A stretch of DNA of 64,000 nucleotides from Devosia neptuniae (lineage in GTDB: Bacteria > Pseudomonadota > Alphaproteobacteria > Rhizobiales > Devosiaceae), in the NCBI RefSeq assembly GCF_025452235.1, contig NZ_CP104965.1, positions 2,104,501-2,168,500 on the forward strand. Direction: 5' to 3'. A model generated the notes under the pieces. That model saw nothing but the letters and a program-made list of their open reading frames with translations. It was not told where the DNA came from and made no database searches. Every line of letters starts with the position of its first letter. Within the stretch, counting starts at the first letter, position 1. A program made the translations under genes and the position numbers. Positions 61,281 through 64,000 of the stretch are shown in pieces.

Positions 61281-61410
61281 GTTCCTCGAACGCTTTTACA
61301 GTGGGGAGGACGGCATGGGCACGTTTATTAAGTCGAGGCTAGCAGGCCGCCGGACGGCTTCCAAGCTGCGCCGGAGGCAGGTGAGGGGCGCTTCCGGCGC
61401 ATGGCTCGCG

Positions 61411-61794
61411 CTAGATTTCCCGCTGCAGGCGGTCCGCGATCCGAGCCCGGTTGGCCGCGATAGCTGCCGCCGTCGGCTGCCAGTCCTGGCACCAGGCGGC
61501 AGGGAAGCCTTCCAGCAGGCGATCGGTGTCGGTGAAGCTTGGCCGGTAGCCGCGGGCCTGCATTTCAGCCACGAGCGCGGCCTGTCTTTTGGCAAGGTAG
61601 CCCAGGCGGCTGTAAAAGAACCGCACATGACCGGCGCCCAGCCGATATTCGACGGGGTTGCGCGGGTCATCGGGCTGCTCGCCGCGATCGATTGCCGCGC
61701 GGACGAGCGCAAAGATTCGAGGCAATTCCCGATATTCGGCGACCAGATGTGGCCCGGTCAATTCAGCTGGGGAAATGCAGTTGATGCGTGTCAC
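61411..61794 (-). CDS. Pyrimidine dimer DNA glycosylase (T4 endonuclease V-like)
   Basis: Removes UV-induced cyclobutane pyrimidine dimers. The 127-residue product, started at GTG 61794 (VTRINCISP, Val read as Met), aligns with T4 endonuclease V: T2-R-I-N at the N-terminus (Thr2 is the nucleophile once Met is removed), E11L, H16L-x-AEYRELPR with Glu23, then LGAGHVRFFYSRLGYLAKRQ. All known catalytic positions are kept and the numbering is identical. AAGGG lies seven bases before the GTG. Such genes are easily missed because of the rare start and small size. Confidence 0.88.
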   Translation of the reverse strand: MTRINCISPAELTGPHLVAEYRELPRIFALVRAAIDRGEQPDDPRNPVEYRLGAGHVRFFYSRLGYLAKRQAALVAEMQARGYRPSFTDTDRLLEGFPAAWCQDWQPTAAAIAANRARIADRLQREI

Positions 61795-61923
61795 GAGAGG
61801 CCCTTGGGCTGAGGCAGAGCAGCTTTGCCATAGAGCGGGCCGGTCCGACCCGTCAACCGGCACCGCCCGCACAGGAACCTTTGCAATCGAGTTGGCGTTG
61901 GCTCCCGCTCCGGAGACCTGAAT

Positions 61924-62433
61924 ATGACCGACGTGACCGCCATAGCCCGCCTGGACCTGAGGCGCTATCTGGGCCGGTGGTATGAGATTTGCCGCCTGCC
62001 GCTCAAATGGGAAGACGAGACGGCCACTGATATCACTGCCAATTACACACTGAACGACAAAGGCAATGTCGGCGTCGATAACCGCTGCTTTGACGAAGAC
62101 GGCAAACCGGCCCGCGCATTGGGCGAGGCTTTTGCAGTGGATGACACCAATGCCCGTTTGCAGGTGAGCTTCCTGCCCCCGGTTATCCGGTGGCTGCCCT
62201 TCGGCAGGGGTGATTATTGGGTGCTCAAGATCGATCCCGATTACGCCGTTTCCCTGGTCGGCTCGCCCAGCAGAAAATATCTGTGGGTGCTGGCGCGGCA
62301 GCCATTCGTCGCCCGCGAAACGCTCGACGAATATCTCGCCGAAGCCCGCCGCCAGGACTTTGATTTGACCGGGCTTATTACCCCGCGCCACACCGGTCGC
62401 GTGGTGAGCGACGACATGGTCGAAGGCAAGTAA
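61924..62433 (+). CDS. Lipocalin family protein (Blc-like)
   Basis: A 169-residue small barrel protein with the lipocalin motif GRWYEICRLPLKWED near 17-31, NYTLNDKGNVGVDNRCFDEDGK, and a DYWVLKIDPDYAVSLVGSPSRKYLWVLAR strand pair. It lacks the lipoprotein signal of E. coli Blc, so it is probably cytoplasmic or exported by another route. Divergent from the glycosylase gene (130 bases). Confidence 0.88.
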   Translation: MTDVTAIARLDLRRYLGRWYEICRLPLKWEDETATDITANYTLNDKGNVGVDNRCFDEDGKPARALGEAFAVDDTNARLQVSFLPPVIRWLPFGRGDYWVLKIDPDYAVSLVGSPSRKYLWVLARQPFVARETLDEYLAEARRQDFDLTGLITPRHTGRVVSDDMVEGK

Positions 62434-62499
62434 GCTGAACGGGCAGCATCGGCCACCGGCAGGACTTGCGGCCACATTAGCCGGCGTATATGAGAGCCA

Positions 62500-62695
62500 T
62501 GTCACGGTTCCGCCAATTGAGCGCGGATCAAAAGGGAACACGGTGCGGATTACCCATCAGGGGCCAAAACCGAGGCTGCCCTCGCAACTGTAAGCGGCGA
62601 GTTTGCTGTTCATTACCACTGGCCTTTTGGCCGGGAAGGGAACAGCAAGCATCCGAGCCGCGAGCCAGGAGACCTGCCGCGACACCGATCAGCAT
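62500..62695 (+). promoter_or_regulatory. Cobalamin (B12) riboswitch
   Basis: Contains the conserved core: AAAAGGGAACACGGTG, AACCGAGGCTGCCCTCGCAACTGTAAGCGG split across the two stems, CACTGGCC, GGGAAGGG and the B12 box GCCAGGAGACCTGCC (62664-62678). It lies 150 bases before the ABC substrate-binding gene on the same strand, so adenosyl- or other cobalamin should repress the importer below. Confidence 0.93.
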
Positions 62696-62842
62696 GCCGG
62701 ACGAGGTGTTTCGGCGGGGTTCGAGCCAGCCTGGCTGGCTTGTCGTGCGTGTTCTCGTCCGTAACAGGACCGCTCGCACCCTCGCATCTATGCCTATCGG
62801 CTTGCCGTTCGGTTGTCCCGAACTGCATCACGAGAGGTTATG

Positions 62843-63850
62843 ATGCGTCTTCCTGCTATCGTCACCGGCACCTTGCTTGCCGGCGTGGCCTGCATGCCTG
62901 CAACAGCGGCCACACACTACCCGCTCATTCTTGAAAATTGCGGCGCCACCATCACCATTGCGGCAGCGCCGCAACGCGCGGTCGGCATCGGCCAGAACAG
63001 CTCCGAAATCATGTTGCTGCTGGGATTGGCCGACCGCATGGTGGGCACCGCCGTATGGGTTTCCCCTGTACTGGACGAATTGGCTAAGGCCAATGCCGGC
63101 GTGCCGCGCCTGGCCGATAATCAGCCCAGCTTTGAAAGCGTGGTCGGGACCAATCCCGATTTCGTTGCGGCGCAATTCCTGTCGGCCCTGGGGCCGGAGG
63201 GCCGCGTCGGCACCCGCGAGCAATTCGCCGATCTGGGCGTGCCCAGCTATGTCTCGCCCACCGATTGCGACACGACCGACAATATTTCCGCCGATGGTTC
63301 GCGGGCCAATTTGTGGACGCCGGAATTGTTGTATCGCGAGATCGAGGAACTGGCAGCGATCTTTGACGTCTCGGCCCAGGGTGATGAGCTGATCGCCGAC
63401 TTCCGGGCGCGTGAGCAGGCGGTGCGAGATCGTCTGGCTGGCCGCTCCGATGATATTTCGATCCTGTTCTGGTTTTCCAGTGCGGAGACTGCCGGTGATG
63501 CTTGGGTGGCGGGTAAGAACGGCGCTCCAGGTTATATCACCAACGTGTTGGGTGCCCGCAATGTCATCGAGACCGAGGCCGAATGGCCGCTGGTCAGCTG
63601 GGAAACGATCGCCACCGCCGACCCGGCCGTGATCGTCATCGGCACGATGGATCGGCGCACGCAGGCGGCGGACGATCCGGCGGTTAAGCGCGAATTCTTG
63701 CACACGGACCCGGTCGCCAGCGCATTGTCGGCGGTGCAAGCCGGCCATATCGTCGAAATGGATGCGCAGGCGATGAACCCGACGCTGCGCACCATTGGGG
63801 GGCTCGAAAAGCTTGCCACGGCGCTGGAAGCCTTCGGTCTCCTCGATTGA
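62843..63850 (+). CDS. Cobalamin/iron-type ABC transporter substrate-binding protein
   Basis: Periplasmic binding protein of the BtuF/FecB fold, 335 residues. Signal peptide to about residue 22 (ATAATH), then the TroA-like domain: IAAAPQRAVGIGQNSSEIMLLLGLADRMVGTAVW and a C-terminal VQAGHIVEMDAQAMNPTLRTIGGLEKLATAL. The riboswitch upstream points to corrinoids, but a metal or siderophore is possible. Start at one of two tandem ATGs (62840 or 62843); the second suits the GAGAGG site better. Overlaps the permease gene by four bases. Confidence 0.9.
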   Translation: MRLPAIVTGTLLAGVACMPATAATHYPLILENCGATITIAAAPQRAVGIGQNSSEIMLLLGLADRMVGTAVWVSPVLDELAKANAGVPRLADNQPSFESVVGTNPDFVAAQFLSALGPEGRVGTREQFADLGVPSYVSPTDCDTTDNISADGSRANLWTPELLYREIEELAAIFDVSAQGDELIADFRAREQAVRDRLAGRSDDISILFWFSSAETAGDAWVAGKNGAPGYITNVLGARNVIETEAEWPLVSWETIATADPAVIVIGTMDRRTQAADDPAVKREFLHTDPVASALSAVQAGHIVEMDAQAMNPTLRTIGGLEKLATALEAFGLLD

Positions 63851-64000
63851 GCGCAATTGCAGGCCTGCGCCCGGCCTTCCGGCCGGGTGTTCTTATCGTC
63901 ATCGCCACTGGCCTCCTGCTGCCCGTGGTGATTGCATTGGGGGTGGGCATTGGTGAAATGCCCATCAGCCTCGAAACGACCGTGCAGGCGGTGACCAATC
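63847..64000 (+). CDS. FecCD-type ABC transporter permease (3' end outside window)
   Basis: First 51 residues of an inner-membrane permease, starting at TTG 63847 that overlaps the binding-protein stop (TTGA). The residues LIVIATGLLLPVVIALGVGIG and GEMPISLETTVQAVTN match the N-terminal first helix and the periplasmic signature of FecCD/BtuC permeases. It continues beyond the window, where an ATPase gene is expected. Confidence 0.85.
   Translation, partial: MSAIAGLRPAFRPGVLIVIATGLLLPVVIALGVGIGEMPISLETTVQAVTN

Noticed and set aside
61296..61712. 138-residue minus-strand frame starting upstream of the glycosylase end
   Set aside because: Ser/Arg/Pro-rich shadow of the endonuclease V gene in another frame.

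Overview
The window looks like chromosomal DNA of a high-GC alphaproteobacterium of the order Hyphomicrobiales. The evidence is a complete set of downstream CtrA-circuit genes (chpT, ctrA, sciP), the alphaproteobacterial flagellar regulator gene flbD, an EipA (DUF1134) gene, an alphaproteobacterial-type rpoH, and GANTC sites in the ctrA control region. A Devosia-like genus fits the overall style, but that is an inference from memory and not a search result. No prophage, integrase, transposase or CRISPR array was seen.

Layout. 1-3.1 kb: thiamine uptake (thiP, thiB) under a TPP riboswitch, with a divergent thiamine pyrophosphokinase gene. 3.1-8.2 kb: rpoH with a heat-shock-like promoter, an RluD-type pseudouridine synthase, a NanA-like lyase and two copies of a dispersed palindrome. 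8.2-16.9 kb: eipA, a YHS protein, chpT and a receiver protein, an ECF42/DGPF stress operon, then divergent ctrA and fliI-fliJ. 16.9-24.8 kb: mostly single metabolic and envelope genes (three are exporters or deaminase-type enzymes), two PRC-barrel paralogues and a candidate small RNA. 24.8-35.7 kb: flagellar block flhA-flbD-fliN-fliH-fliG-fliF, then sciP, flgD and fliK. 36-42.8 kb: mnmA, a kinase-like gene, a LysE exporter, and an ECF sigma factor overlapping a membrane VWA protein. 43-48.6 kb: tRNA-Met and a two-adaptor RND efflux operon. 48.6-55.5 kb: envelope genes around a PepSY protein/response regulator/histidine kinase operon. 55.6-61.3 kb: an HPP-CBS protein and a type I secretion cassette with its RTX substrate. 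61.4-64 kb: a T4 endonuclease V homologue, a lipocalin, and a cobalamin-riboswitch-controlled ABC importer that runs off the window.

Themes. ChpT (phosphotransfer), CtrA (master regulator) and SciP (CtrA antagonist) lie within 24 kb of the flagellar genes they would control, and TTAA-type boxes and GANTC sites lie in the matching promoters. Three genes are interrupted: flbD by a one-base frameshift in a G5 tract, fliK by an in-frame amber codon, and the DUF6600 gene by a late frameshift. These could be sequencing errors or real lesions. If real, flagellar assembly would be impaired.

The least expected regulatory signal is a set of three 18-bp direct heptamer repeats (form TGTnAnn-N4-TGTAAnn, 11-bp period) near 50.2, 50.7 and 53.4 kb, around the PepSY/regulator/kinase operon. 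They look like binding sites of that operon's own OmpR-type regulator and would define a small local envelope regulon.
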